Below, one piece after another: positions 10,370 through 23,000 of a DNA stretch of 64,000 nucleotides. The notes beneath the pieces are model-generated. The model was not told where the DNA came from, made no database searches, and saw only the letters and a program-made list of their open reading frames with translations. The number at the start of each line of letters is the position of its first letter. The stretch's first letter is position 1. The position numbers and the translations under genes were made by a program. This stretch comes from Ornithodoros turicata (Eukaryota; Arthropoda; Arachnida; Ixodida; Argasidae). Where the stretch lies: contig NC_088204.1 of the NCBI RefSeq assembly GCF_037126465.1, forward strand, positions 67,703,807 through 67,767,806, written 5' to 3'.

Positions 10370-12350
10370 GGCACAGCCCCCTTGCTAGAAGTCTTCCCAC
10401 AAGTTTAATACCATGATGTGGGCAATGCCTCAAGTTTTACTCCTGCACTGTTGATTGGCCTCACGTTGGTGCCACGATTGCTTTTAGGTGTCAGTTAGTG
10501 CGTTGTAGGGAATGCTGGCAGGTTGCTTAATGGCATTTCGGTGGTTTGGGGTTGCAGATTGTGAAAGCTGTATCAATTAGTTACGAATCCCAGTAAAGTC
10601 CCCTTATTTTTATACGTTCCTGCGACCAGTGGAAACGCTGTCCATGGTCACAAAGAAAGTCATCCTCCAGTTCTTGGCCCCCTGCAATACAACGGGGAAT
10701 ATTGAAAGAGTCGACAGAGCAAGTCCACATTCAGAATTTGAGCACGACACATCACAATAATGGTCACCAAGTGTAAACATATGTCCTTGCATATTACCAC
10801 TTTGCTGTACGATCAGGCGGGGGCAACTCGGGGGGAGGGGGGGGGGTTCGAATGTCGTGACCTCCCCTAATTACATTCATCACCATGAGCTGAATCAGTA
10901 AGTATGTGGGCCATGCTTTTCTAGACCAGACCCACTCTCTGAGAAAAATCCTGTCTATGCCCATGTGTACAATGACGTCATCGTGACGTCACCATCACGA
11001 GGCTACAGAAGCGCAAGCGGCCTTCAGGAAAAAGAAGAAAACACTTTTCGTCTGTGACAGGCGAAGCACACGAAACACCACTTTCTACCTCATGTCAGTC
11101 GACGTAAAACACTGTTAACGCACACACACACAAAATCGAAGTTTCGAGATATTACATACTTTTGTGAAAAGTAATCGGAAATCACAAATCATCAACCTCA
11201 CGTACGTGTATACACAAACGGGCATACACTTTTATAAACAGTCACCACATCGGGTCGCGGAAAGGTTCGTGTTGGATATACGCGTTCACTACAGTAAGGA
11301 GTGTCTAGCGAGTATTTCAATAAAATTGTTTAAGTGTCAAAAGAAGACGCAAGAATGGCCCATAAATATCAAACGACAGCTTAGTGGAGCTACTGCGCGG
11401 AGCACAGCTCTCCGGCACGATACGAGAAGCATCACCGAGATCTACACTGAATTGTTTTTTTTGTGTATCATAAGGATGGTGAATAATATGGTTACTCACA
11501 GTGCGCAGTGATGTGTAATCGGGCTGCTGGGTCGCTTTATTATTTTGCGAACGATCGATGAGAACCAAAATACGTGCTCTGAGCTTATTACAATGCTACA
11601 GTTGTCAAGCAGCAATCAAGCGAAGGCCGACGTCCAGTCCACAATTGTGACTCGTAACAGTTATCAAGATACCGCATTGTAGATATCCGCTGGATCCATA
11701 TGCTGCAGCTTGCGATTACATACAAGTTTGCGGCCGTTAAGCTTTTCGCAGGCGAACGAGCGTGTCAACGACTCCAGCGAAGTCCCGCTATCATGTCAGA
11801 TAATTGAGAGTCTACAGCCTGTCGAGGTCATGAATCGAACGGAGTTGTGTTTGATTACGAATAAACAGAAACAAACCTTTCTTACGATCTGCGTCTGCTT
11901 GAGACATGCGCGGGAAGCTGCCATTTTCAATTTTTGGCAAGATAAGGCGAACGGCCGCGAGCGCCGCTGTTGGATCAATGGTGCGCGTCGTCTGCTGCAG
12001 CTGCTGCCTCATGAACGGGTTGCGTACCACAGCTGGATTTAATTGCTCTTTTCTTTTCTTTTTTTTAAGTTTATCATCATGAATATAATTTGGACGTCGA
12101 AAGATTATCGGATGGTACAAAGGTCAAACAGCAGACTGTGCACGGCGTGCGCACCTGCAAATGAAACTCACAACCGCGACGCATGTAAGAGCTACGGACT
12201 GAAAAAGGTTTGAAGAACAAAACAGAAAATGGAGCACAACCAAACGCTAAATAGCAAAGTAAGGACAATTTGGACAAATCTCCATGAATGAAAAATATCG
12301 CACTTATCATGTAATTAAAACAAAAGTTATTTCGAAGTAAACATATGCAC

Positions 12351-12435
12351 CATGATAGGCAAGCCTGAGCGATGGGCAAGACACGTAAACAAACACAATC
12401 ACGGAGACACCCATCGCTCAGGCTTGCCTATCATG
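12351..12435. repeat. Foldback palindrome, 85 bp
   Basis: The arms CATGATAGGCAAGCCTGAGC and GCTCAGGCTTGCCTATCATG are exact complements and extend to about 26 bp each, enclosing a loop of about 33 bases. The sequence to its right is a repeat also found at 54145 and 59356. Confidence 0.8.
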
Positions 12436-12575
12436 GAATTTATCCACCAGCTAGCCTGCATTTACGCCATTCTGTCAAACATATGCACACACTTCGATCT
12501 GGCTTCCAGCGCTATATATAACCACCCTGCACTTTCACCACTAGCAATATTTTAAACGCTGTGGGTTGATTTCTG
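12436..12575 (+). repeat. Fragment of the composite repeat block found at 54.1 and 59.4 kb
   Basis: GGAATTTATCCACCAGCTAG and GCCTGCATTTACGCCATTCT match 59354-59398 with few changes, and the segment ends with GCTGTGGGTT as in the other copies. Confidence 0.55.
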
Positions 12576-12848
12576 TTTTCACCATTCAATACAACTCTCT
12601 CAATGTCAACATTACTTGGCCCCACCCAACACAGCAACAAGGGGGAGGGGGCGCAAATTTCTCACTTGTCACCCCAGAGGCGAAAAGTCAACGCCAGTAA
12701 ACTCAAGTGCTACTCAAGTTCCTCAGGGAAACAGAACTTGGCAAGATGTGAAGATTCCACCTACAGCAAACGGAGAGGAAATAGTGTCAATTACATATAT
12801 ACGCGTCGGATTTTTTTTGTGTGTGGAGGGGATAGCAAGCGGACTTGG

Positions 12849-12965
12849 CAGTGGCGTAGCAGGTAGTGCGTTTGGGAGAGGGAAACGAGGGTGAAATCCT
12901 CCTCCCCATGGAAAGTCCCCGTAGAACCCCTTCCAGAATATTTTTCTCGCCAGGCTGCTGGGACT
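12849..12965. mobile_element. Short hAT-like element (CAGTGGCGTAGC), copy 1
   Basis: It starts with CAGTGGCGTAGCAGGTAGTG and shares GTTTGGGAGAGGGAA, ATCCTCCTCCC and AATATTTTTCT with 30700-30800. That second copy ends in the complement GGCTACGTTACTG. Confidence 0.55.
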
Positions 12966-13039
12966 CGTATATGGCGAACTTTTTCCTTGTTCCTCTATAA
13001 TAAACATATCCCCCCTTCCCAATGAATATAAAAAAAGGC

Positions 13040-13974
13040 AGACACTGAGCAAATGTAACATGTTTTATTAGCTGTTACAATAAATAATTTCCATTCCTGT
13101 TTGCATATAGCACACAAACATGCATTCAACTGACTAGTGCTATATCAGGAAACATAGTTGATTTTGAAAAAGACTTCTTGGCACCAATATGGATGATGGC
13201 TAAACCCTTAATATAAAACATTTTAATCCATTCATGACATCTTTTTGTCGCCATCAGATGCCAATGGCCTGGATGCTGAGCTCATGTCTGTTGGAGTAAA
13301 AGAGTAACGCCATTTGAAGTATAACATGTATATGTATATACATATATTACTTTACAAAATGGTTGTACAAAGCCGGAACATGGGTTCTCACATAAAACTA
13401 GAGAAATTATACCTGTATAGATACCATGCAATGCTGATACATATCATTCCCTCTTTCACACATACAAGATTGCCCTCACAATGTGCTTACATGATACCAC
13501 ACATTTTCATAACATTTCCTTGTTCGTCAGAAGTATACAAAGAAAGTGTTTTAAGACACAACCAATGGCAGTCCTTGTCTCATGGAAGAAATTTCATTAC
13601 AAAATAATGTTGCACTTCTCAAAAGGCACCACGAGCCAAATTCTATGCACACTAAACAGGCACCCATTCATAACTGCTAATTCACCCAACATTTACAAAC
13701 ACATCTCACATTTTTCTTCATCGAGTATTTACACAATATGTAGCTCTACAAGGACTACTGGACCTCATACTGAAGGCACTATTGATGCTCTTAGTAATGC
13801 TGGCATCATGCAACCAAGAACCACCACATAAAGCTCTTGTTCCCTCTCATGGTCCCTGAATCCCTGGTTACTTGATGTAGAAACCGCGGTTCTATGTACA
13901 TACTATTTACAAAATGCTTACAGAGTCGTAATAAATTCGTTTTAACATTACAAAAACTGGCTGTGTGGGCAGTG
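13040..13974 (-). other. Probable 3' UTR of the SLC26A11-like gene
   Basis: An AT-rich stretch between the stop codon and the AATAAA signal, without recognised repeats or open frames. Its end is inferred from the signal only. Confidence 0.45.
13064..13069 (-). terminator. Likely polyadenylation signal AATAAA of the SLC26 gene
   Basis: The minus strand reads AATAAA at the complement of 13064-13069, about 0.9 kb after the stop codon. The only other candidate between stop and here is a weaker ATTAAA at the complement of 13222-13227. Cleavage would fall around 13040-13050. Confidence 0.5.
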
Positions 13975-14087
13975 CTACGTTTGAGGGTTGACAGCCCCAT
14001 TGGGAGCGGACTGGATGCTCCAGGGTGCATCTTGAACAATGTCAGTGGTGCAGCCGTCCCCATTTCCACGCCACTGCGACACGCAAG
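13975..14087 (-). CDS. SLC26A11-like: SLC26A11-like exon 19, C-terminal tail and stop
   Basis: The TTCAG acceptor follows a CT-rich tract (complement of 14088-14105), phase 1 in. The frame gives 36 residues (ACVSQWRGNGDG and so on) before TAG at 13975-13977. Supported by phase, a strong acceptor and a downstream polyadenylation signal. The tail itself is not conserved, so a different terminal exon inside the 2.7-kb intron cannot be excluded. Confidence 0.65.
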
Positions 14088-17000
14088 CTGAAGTGAAGGG
14101 GGAGGGATAGGGAAGACAGAAAAGTAATAATGATTAATTATCAGATTTCCATTCAGCAACCATTCCCACAACAGAACTGAAATTCGAGGTGAAGCTGGCT
14201 TTTTGGGGGCCCACATAGCCTTAACAATTTTAATGTACTGAACAAATGCAACGACTCTAGCCCGAACAATTTTAAAACACAAACTCTTTACTCTCTCCCC
14301 TCAGTACTTTTTTCACATGGATTTAAGTCTTTCCAGTTGTCTGTGTGGCTAGCACCTTAAACACATTTCATGTCACATCATACGGTTTGGTGTAGGGTTA
14401 AACTAGGTTATGAAATCATTGTAATATAATTTTAATTATTAATTGCTAGTCAGTGAATTAATAATTAATAAAGTAAAATTAGACATTTTAACTGAAGTAA
14501 ATGTCACCAAAGTATTATCTATGCCCAAGACGTCGCGAACCTCTCCTAGACAAACAGCCCCCAAATTTTTTCATTAAAAATTTCCATTCCTGATCAACTT
14601 CACTGTACTATATCGCTGCAAAAACTACTGAAAAAGTAGTATCTTCATGACCTATTTTTCGCAAATTTTTATTTTCATAATTTTTTCCACAAATTTAAGG
14701 TTTCGCAAAATATTGGTAACGAGGTCAGAATTGAAAGATTTTAATTTCCAACAAATGATTTTAACCAACTGCAACTTACTGTAGCACTATTTTAGTACAA
14801 TATGGCAACATTGACACTACTGGACGTCGATACCACACTTATTCAAACGTCACTTTGTCATTCCCTTTGTTCTCAACTTGACAATATAGACTCACAATGC
14901 ATCAAAGCTAGAGCTGTGCAAATATTCGAAATTTCGAATACGAATCGAATATCTGGTGCTATTCAAATACTATTCGCAACCTATTTTCAGTATGCGAAAT
15001 TTTTGAATACTTTTTGAATGGTACTGAAGCGAGGTAGCGCCATTTTGCAAGTGGGCTTCGCCTCATTCCATCCTACAGTTAGGTGACGCCCACTTCATGT
15101 TGCTGCCCTTTTTTTTTTCCTTCGTTCTGCAAGTCGGCTTCACATCATTACACTCCAGTGTTAGGTGAAGCCCACTTTACACAGCATACAGTATTCCGTC
15201 ACTAAACTCTACAACTACTGTGACCTCATGGTCAACACTGTACTCTTTGCACTGCATGCTCCAGTAAATGAACTCCCAACTTTCAGAGTTCTGTTCAGTA
15301 ACAGATGGAAATATGTGCAGTTTCTAAAAAAAAAAAAAGTACAGGAAATGCAGGATGTAAACATAGAAATTAGGAGATGCACACAAAGCAGGCTGCATGG
15401 ATCATGTTAACTAACTCTCAATGCAGTTCATCCCACTAATGCAGTCTACAATACACAACACAGAGGGACCCTTCTTTCATGATAGTTATGCTGCATGAAA
15501 AGGCTCACAAGCTTCGAACAGAACATCATTGAATGAGCACAACACCACAAAACATTTCACCATGAGGTATTCAAAATTATTTGAATTGGGCCTTTTCTGA
15601 TTATTCAAATTCGATTCGGCTTCTGAAGAAATTATTTGGATTCGATTCGCAATGGAAACTTCGCTATTCGCACAGCTCTAATCTTTGCTCTCATGTGACA
15701 ATGTGTATGTACTGATTGTTGATGTCAAGTGCACCAAGCTTGATTCTATGTGAGTGTCGTACTGACGATACCCGATGACCTGGTGAATCCGCAGACTTCC
15801 AGCATGCTGGTCTCATTGTGAGCTCCATGGTACAGTGCTGGACAAAAGTTTATGGAACACGCTCCGGCACATTCCTTCTGCAGAGTGACACGCTAGTAGC
15901 CAATGGTCTGTACGGACTTACAGACATGTGCCTCGGTAACCCAGCCACCTGTTTGCAAGTCCGTACGGACCATTTGCTACTAGCGTGTCACTCTGCAGAA
16001 GGAATGCGCCGGAGCGTGTTCCATAAACTTTTGTCCAGCACTGTACAACCACATAGTACGTGCATCGCAAAATATTCCCTATGCATCCTGCCTAGCAAAT
16101 TTAGGAATTATTAAAGGGGCACTAAATGCAAAAACAACTTTCTCTCAAATGAAAGTCTGTGTTTCAATTAGTATAATGCAAGGAAAATTAGTTCACACAG
16201 TCCTACAGTTTAGAAGAAAATGCCACGAAAATAGAGCAGTCTTTGGCGGCAATGAATGGGATCCCCAGGAGGCAAAGATTGGCGGCATCCAATGAGAGAG
16301 CAGGAGAAGCGCGCCCACACCTATCATGAGCGTCCGATCGTAGTGTTCTGTATATGCGCGGCATGATGCACATTGCTGCATTTTTGAATACCGATTCACT
16401 GAATTGTGGCCCACAACAGTTCTTGCGAATGTTCTATTGACAACATTTATCTTCACATTCCTTCGGACAGCAACGGCAGTCCGCTTTCCAACGCACACTA
16501 CGTTTTTCACCGGGACTGCTCCATGGCATGGCATGGCATGCACACGCGCAGCATGGACTAAAAACACCTATGCACAAGCTGCTGCTTATTGCCGAAGCAA
16601 GAAAGTGTCCATAACGGAATCAAAGTTTTGAATTATGATAACAAGTACAACGTTAACATCGCGTGCAACGTAATTTGAAGTGAACTTGTTTTTGCATCTC
16701 AGTGCCCCTTTAAGACTGCAAAATAAACTACCCCCTACAGTATTTGTTTTGTGCCTTACCAGTGATGAGGGCATCGAGCTCTTTCTCGTTCTTGCAGTGG
16801 TGAAATTGGGATGGCCGAGCTCCCCTGACGCTGTCAACTATTGATGGCTAGGAAAGAATGTCAAAATGCGTAAGTAGATGTACAAAATCGCCTCAATATC
16901 ACACTTCCTTACAAAATCGCAATTTCAGCACTGGGCTGTGATTCAAAGAAAGTTTACCTTCAGGTTAGTATAAATTAGGGTGACTTGCTGTTTTGAGAAT

Positions 17001-20000
17001 GTGTCGCTCAGTGTCTTCAACGTCTGTGAGAAAAAAGACAAGAGGTAAGATTGACAAACTCTGAATAAGGAACAGAATGTGAAACCCTGCGTCTATGCTT
17101 CATTAGCACAAACTGAAAACTGACAAGACAATACAACAGAAACTCTCAAATGGAGTTATGCAGATTTTCGAAGCAATATTGAATATTGGGGCCGAATACA
17201 GTGATTACTCGATTATTACTCAAGAAAATACAGTTGAACCTGTTATAACGAAATTGAAAATGACCGCACTTTAATTTGTTAGACCGAATACGTCCAGAAA
17301 AATGGCCCAAGCGCTGACCCATGTGCCCCCATCCTATGCTGCGCTGTCGTAAGACTGCCGTATAAATAGAGCCTGAAGTTTTAGGGTTTTACCCGATTCT
17401 TCCCCGAATTTGCACCCCGAATTGAAGGCTTACTCTTTAGGGCGAAACCCGATTTTGCCCGGCAAATTCCCCTCACTGGGATGTCTGTAGGAATGCACTA
17501 ACTTACTTGTTTGGCAGAAAATGCAGTTACATCACCATTTGTACCAAACCACCACAGTTAGTTTGAGTAACTGAGCCCGATTTCTCCCCGAATTTAGCGT
17601 ACTGGAAGTTTTTCCACCTGAATTCGCACGAAGTTAGTGCACATGTTTATTTACCCGATTTTTACCCCCCGAATTTAGAAAAAAATATTTCCCCAAAAAC
17701 TTCAGGCTCTGCGTATAAACATGGAACGAACGTTTATTATTGAGTGTCACACAATTTTCAATGAGTGCAAACGTCATCGCCGCACTTGCCATTTGCGAAT
17801 GTATGAAAAACACAAGATCTGTGTGTACCATACTTTCCTACATGGCAAACACAGGACGTTCGTAAGTTGTGGATAAGAACGTTAATTTTTCTTTTCGACC
17901 ACTTACACGACATTCATTATCGCAAGTTCCTCATCAACTGACAAAACCTTCGCTCTTTGGGCCGCACTAATCACAAAGTACCAATGGAACACAAATTCGA
18001 AACTTATGTAATGGGACAGCAATTGTGCAGTTCCCACAACCCAAGCACATGGCAAAAGCGATGAATGTGTATGCCCGAGGCCCGATTCAACATTTATGTG
18101 ATTTCACGTAACAACGCCTCATCCTCTAGGACTTAGCCTCTGTCCTCCACACATGAAGAGAGGCACATGAGACGGTGCAAAGAGGGGGTTTGCTGCCTAC
18201 GGGCTTCGTTAAATAGAACACGTCTTACAAAAACACCTTGTTAAATCAATTGCAGAAATGCATTGGTGTCTATGGAGAAATGTTTGTGCAACAGAAACAA
18301 TAGTTAAATAGAGGATTTCGCTAAATCAACGTTTGTTATATGGATGTTCAAGTGTAACTGCTCAACTGAGCCCAAATTTCACAACAGTAGAATCTCGATG
18401 ATACAATCACGGATGATACGAATTTCGAGATGATACGAATTATTTTCTGGTCCCGGCCGGAATGCCTATTCTTCCCATGTATTAGAGTTCGGATGATACG
18501 AACGCGTTATCTTGCCTTTACGGGCAATTTCGGCATGATACGAATGAGCCGAGGATGCGACAGAGGTCGTTCCCCCGTGACGCGAGAGCGCGCGAGTCAT
18601 GTGGCTGCGTCTTTCGAAAAGGGAGGGCGATCCTCACCACGAACTCCCTTACATCATGTAGCGCAATGCAAGCAATGACTTTCCTTTTGGTGGTGGTGGT
18701 GGTGGTGGAGATAAGATCAAAGGGATTGAACAGCCCGGAACCTTATCACCTTATCTCTGTTTTGACCTTTTTACACCCCTTGCAACAATAAACCGCGAAG
18801 CTGTGTGACATCGCTCTGGCAGAAAACAGCGAGCAGAACCCCAGAACACGTGGAGGGAACATATCAGGACAACTTGTGGCAACATTACGCGTCACCATTC
18901 CGCAAGTCGGCTTCACCTAACGCCTGCTTGCTTTATGCGAAGCTCACTTTAGACAACTGTCGCGAGACTCGCGGGTGAAAAGCACGTGCTACATCTTTTA
19001 AATCATCTCGCGTATTTGGGCAGCATTGGCCAAAAACGGAGACACAAAAGCGTTACAACCGACCTCTTTCATTGACAGTAACGGAAAATGAACAGTCACT
19101 GTCTATTTTCTTGCCTCAATTTTTATTTTAGTTTAATTCGTTTGATACGAATTTCGGATACGAATTTTTTCCGCAACCCCGTGAGATTCGTATCATCGAG
19201 ATTCTACTGTATTTGCACAGCCCATATCCATATTAATTAATCCATGTAAGCAGTAGAAAGTGAACTTGAGATGAATTCAAGTGTGCTAAAGGCAGATGGC
19301 AAAAGGACATAACAAAATGACGGTAAACTGTTAGTGCTCACCAGAGCAGTAGTGTAGTCGGAGGAGTTAATGTGAAGACCATCGACGACGATAAACCTGA
19401 GGCAACTCTCAGAAGTGTCTGGCAGAGCCTTTGTGATCTTCTGGCTTGTGTACATAGATGATGGGAAGAGGACACTGCGGTCCGGTGACACGTAGATGTA
19501 TGGAATACCGGAAGCAGTCTAGGAAGGCAAAAGATTAACATTATTGCACACATTACCCACACCTTGTAATGTGGATAAAAGTACCCTAATGCACAAAAGT
19601 AGCAATCTCTTCCACCCACCATTTTCTCAGATATCCTAACCCTCGGCCTTGCATGTTCATACATCAGGAGAGCAAGCGAGATCACAACACCTATGATGAT
19701 GCCATACTGCAAAGAAAAGTTAAGACTTAAAATGAAATCTGAAGAGGTCCATTGCAACCACCCCGAAGTGAAGTGCTACTCATGGGGCATGGTACCCACA
19801 TTATCGAAAATGTTATATCCTAAACAGTGTATTTTACTCGTGTAATTAGTGTGTTCCAATGGGTGTAACACAAGGAAGTACATTTTTGCACTAGTCTACT
19901 AGCAGAGGCTCCATTTAATAAGTAGCTTACGTACCTCCAAGCCAATTACAAAGGACATTATAAAAGTAGCACTGAAGGGCAGAAGGTCCACCTCTGAAAG

Positions 20001-23000
20001 TGAGGTCACAATTCGTCAGAACAAATTATTGCAACGAAAAAAAGAGAGATAGCAAGTAGAGATAGTGTGATTGTATGCACTACTCACTGTTTGTCCGCCA
20101 CATGCCAGGAATATCCTGATAGTGCACCATGAAAATGACGGCTGTGATAATAATGGCTGATAAGGCTGCTTTGGGAATGTAGGTAAAGTATGGAGCCACA
20201 AACAAGAGGGACAAGATGACGGTCACACCTGGGGAGGTAGTAAAAATGTGGTATGCATTAAGGCCAAATAAACGGAAGGAAAAAATGCAATTGCATAAAG
20301 ATGACATTTATCTTGAGAAAAAAAAAACTGAGTATACAAATAGTATTTGGATTTTTGAATTTTTGAAATTCAGAACACAAGAACCAAATTTGAATACTGA
20401 CATTACTCTTGGATTTTTGCATGCCCTTAACTTCTGACATAACATGCAATACAATTTTATGTGCACTCTGACACACCAAAAGCAATCGAACTTTCAATAT
20501 ACAGCACATAACTGAAATGAATGTAACGATAGTGGCAATGAAAGAAGCTCACCAGTGAAAATTCCTCCCATAGGGGTGCGGACACCACTGTTGTGGTTTA
20601 TAGCAGTCCTAGCAGCAGAATGTCATTATTAGACGAGTGTTACAATGCACAATACAACAAACAAACAAAAAAGCAATGGAAAGTTTCGTGTATACCTTGA
20701 AAAACTGCCGGTGCTGGGGTAGGAGCTGACGAATGAACCCATGATATTACAGATCCCTGTAACGAGCACAAGCATACAATGCTGTAAGTGCACAACCAAC
20801 CACCAGGTTGAGATATTAAAAGCAAATAAGTTTGCACAAATAGAGCTTTTTTTGCATATTCCTTAAAATATTTAGTACAATATATAAAATTTTTGGTTTA
20901 GTCAGATATGTCAATTTTGAATCACATTTCCGGCTATATTGAAGAGACTCAATTTTGCGTTAGTGACATTGCGCTGGTGGAGTATGTGGCATATGCACAG
21001 AATTTTCAAATTTGATATATTGTGAGAATTTTGTGAGTATTTCAATCTTATGAAAAGGGAATGAGATTACTCAATATTTCCAGTACGCTTACAGTTCTCA
21101 CATTCATTTCACACACACGGTCTCAGTATTTCACAGAAATTCACAAGTCAAGTACCCTTAAAGCGAATCAGTACTTACCAATAGCAATCATTTCTTGAGT
21201 AGAATCGAGGCTTTTCCCCTTTGCTGCATTGAGAAAAAAAAAAAAAAGGTTTCGTTAGACCTGACAGTGCTTGAACAGCCAGCTAGCCATGATGGGGGCA
21301 CTTACCAAAGGCTTTTGCAATGGCTACAGACTCCAGAATTGACAAGAGAGCTATTATTGGGATTCCAGCACCAAGCTCCTGTATGGAGATATAAATTTTC
21401 CAATAGTTTTAAAAATACAAGAAGGGAGAGTCAAATACAGTAACAGTGATACAGGACTGAGAATGGGAATGATCAGAAAACTATGCTCCCAGTATCTACG
21501 GCCGTAAACGCACATTCTGTGTCGCATTGCAGCAAACTGTGCAGTTAGACCCCCAATAATGGTTGGGTCATCTCCGTCTGGCACAATGATTTAGAGTGAA
21601 ATATCGCCAGAGACTCAGGAGGAGATCGATGCGGCTACAGTCTCGAAAGCAACACTCACTCGAACAATGCCGAGGAAATCCAAAGAGATCGTCTGGTTGG
21701 TGGCAGGATTGAAGCGGTCGGAACTAAACTCTGGCAGAGCAAAGGGCGGCAATCCCCCCTGAACGTCGTCGGTCATGTCGAAAGGCTTGATATTGATTGT
21801 CTGCAGGTACCATGCCAGGACGGCACAGAAGAGCACCACAATGGCATTGCGCGCTGCAACATGACAACAGGATTTACGTAAATTATAACGTAAATTATTA
21901 CGTAAATGTGTTAAGAATGCACTTTGTCAGCTTATATAGCATAAGTAGAGCTTGAAGTTTTAGGGGTTTACCCGATTCTTCCCCAAATTCGCACCCCGAA
22001 TTGAAGGTTGCCCCTTTAGGGTGAAACCCGATTTTTACCCGGCAAATTGCCCTCACAGGGATGTCTGTAGGAATGCACTAACATACTTGTTTGGCAGAAA
22101 AATGCAGTTACATCACCGTTTGTTCTAAACCGCTACAGTTAGTTTGAATAACTGAGCCCGATTTCTCCCCAAATTTAGCATACTGGAAGTTTTTTCACCC
22201 GAATTTGCATGAATTTAGTGCACACGTTTATTTACCCGATTTTTACCCCCCGAATGTAGGAAAAAATATTTCCCGAAAACTTCAGGCTCTAAGCATAAAG
22301 ACAGGTAGCATTAAGAGGTACCTGTTGCAAGGGTCCACCACACAGTCTCAATCATTTTTCGGGCCTTGCAGGGCAGCCTGGAGTCTGGGCTGAACTTTAC
22401 ATCCTTGAAATGCTGCAGGTCGCAAGGGTGTGTTATAAATAACTCTCAAGCTCGTACTGTAGTAATCACACAGCACTGGTAACATAACGTTAAACTTTAC
22501 CATTATAATAATAACATTACACATATATTACATTATATTTATACATTATAGATATAACCGTGTAATAATAACGATTACTAACATTATACTACTAATAATT
22601 GTAATAATAACATGGTATCATTATGGGTATCTATTTATTTGAACCGGCCGGACCGCAAGACTATGTAGTTTTACCCAGGTATCAATTACTGTAATACAGG
22701 TATGCTTTAAGTGGAAGTTTCAATAAGCAAGGATTGCTCTGGAGATTAAACTAGTTAAAGCAACAACATCATGCAGTCCAGGATTGACCACATGTAGTAT
22801 GGAAACAATGAATTCAACAGCCAGCGGCATTTGACAACATGCGGATGACATGCCTGTACATAGCAGCAACACTGGGATTGCAAACTTAAGTCAATAAATA
22901 AATAAATTGATTAATAAACTTACCCTCACAACTAGAAGAAGCACGACGCAGAGAACACCCATGAGCGAATCACCCAGCCTGGAAAAGAAGTAATGAAAAC

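Larger units (their letters stand above)
10385..13039. other. Intergenic region between ENT4-like start and SLC26 3' end
   Basis: It holds a candidate 5' exon for the ENT4 gene (10616-10681), a G-tract near 10828-10848, a small foldback at 12351-12435, a fragment of a repeat also seen downstream of 59355, and a short hAT-like element near 12849. The promoter of the ENT4-like gene must lie here, but I see no clear TATA or initiator motif. No open frame looks like a host gene. Confidence 0.5.
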
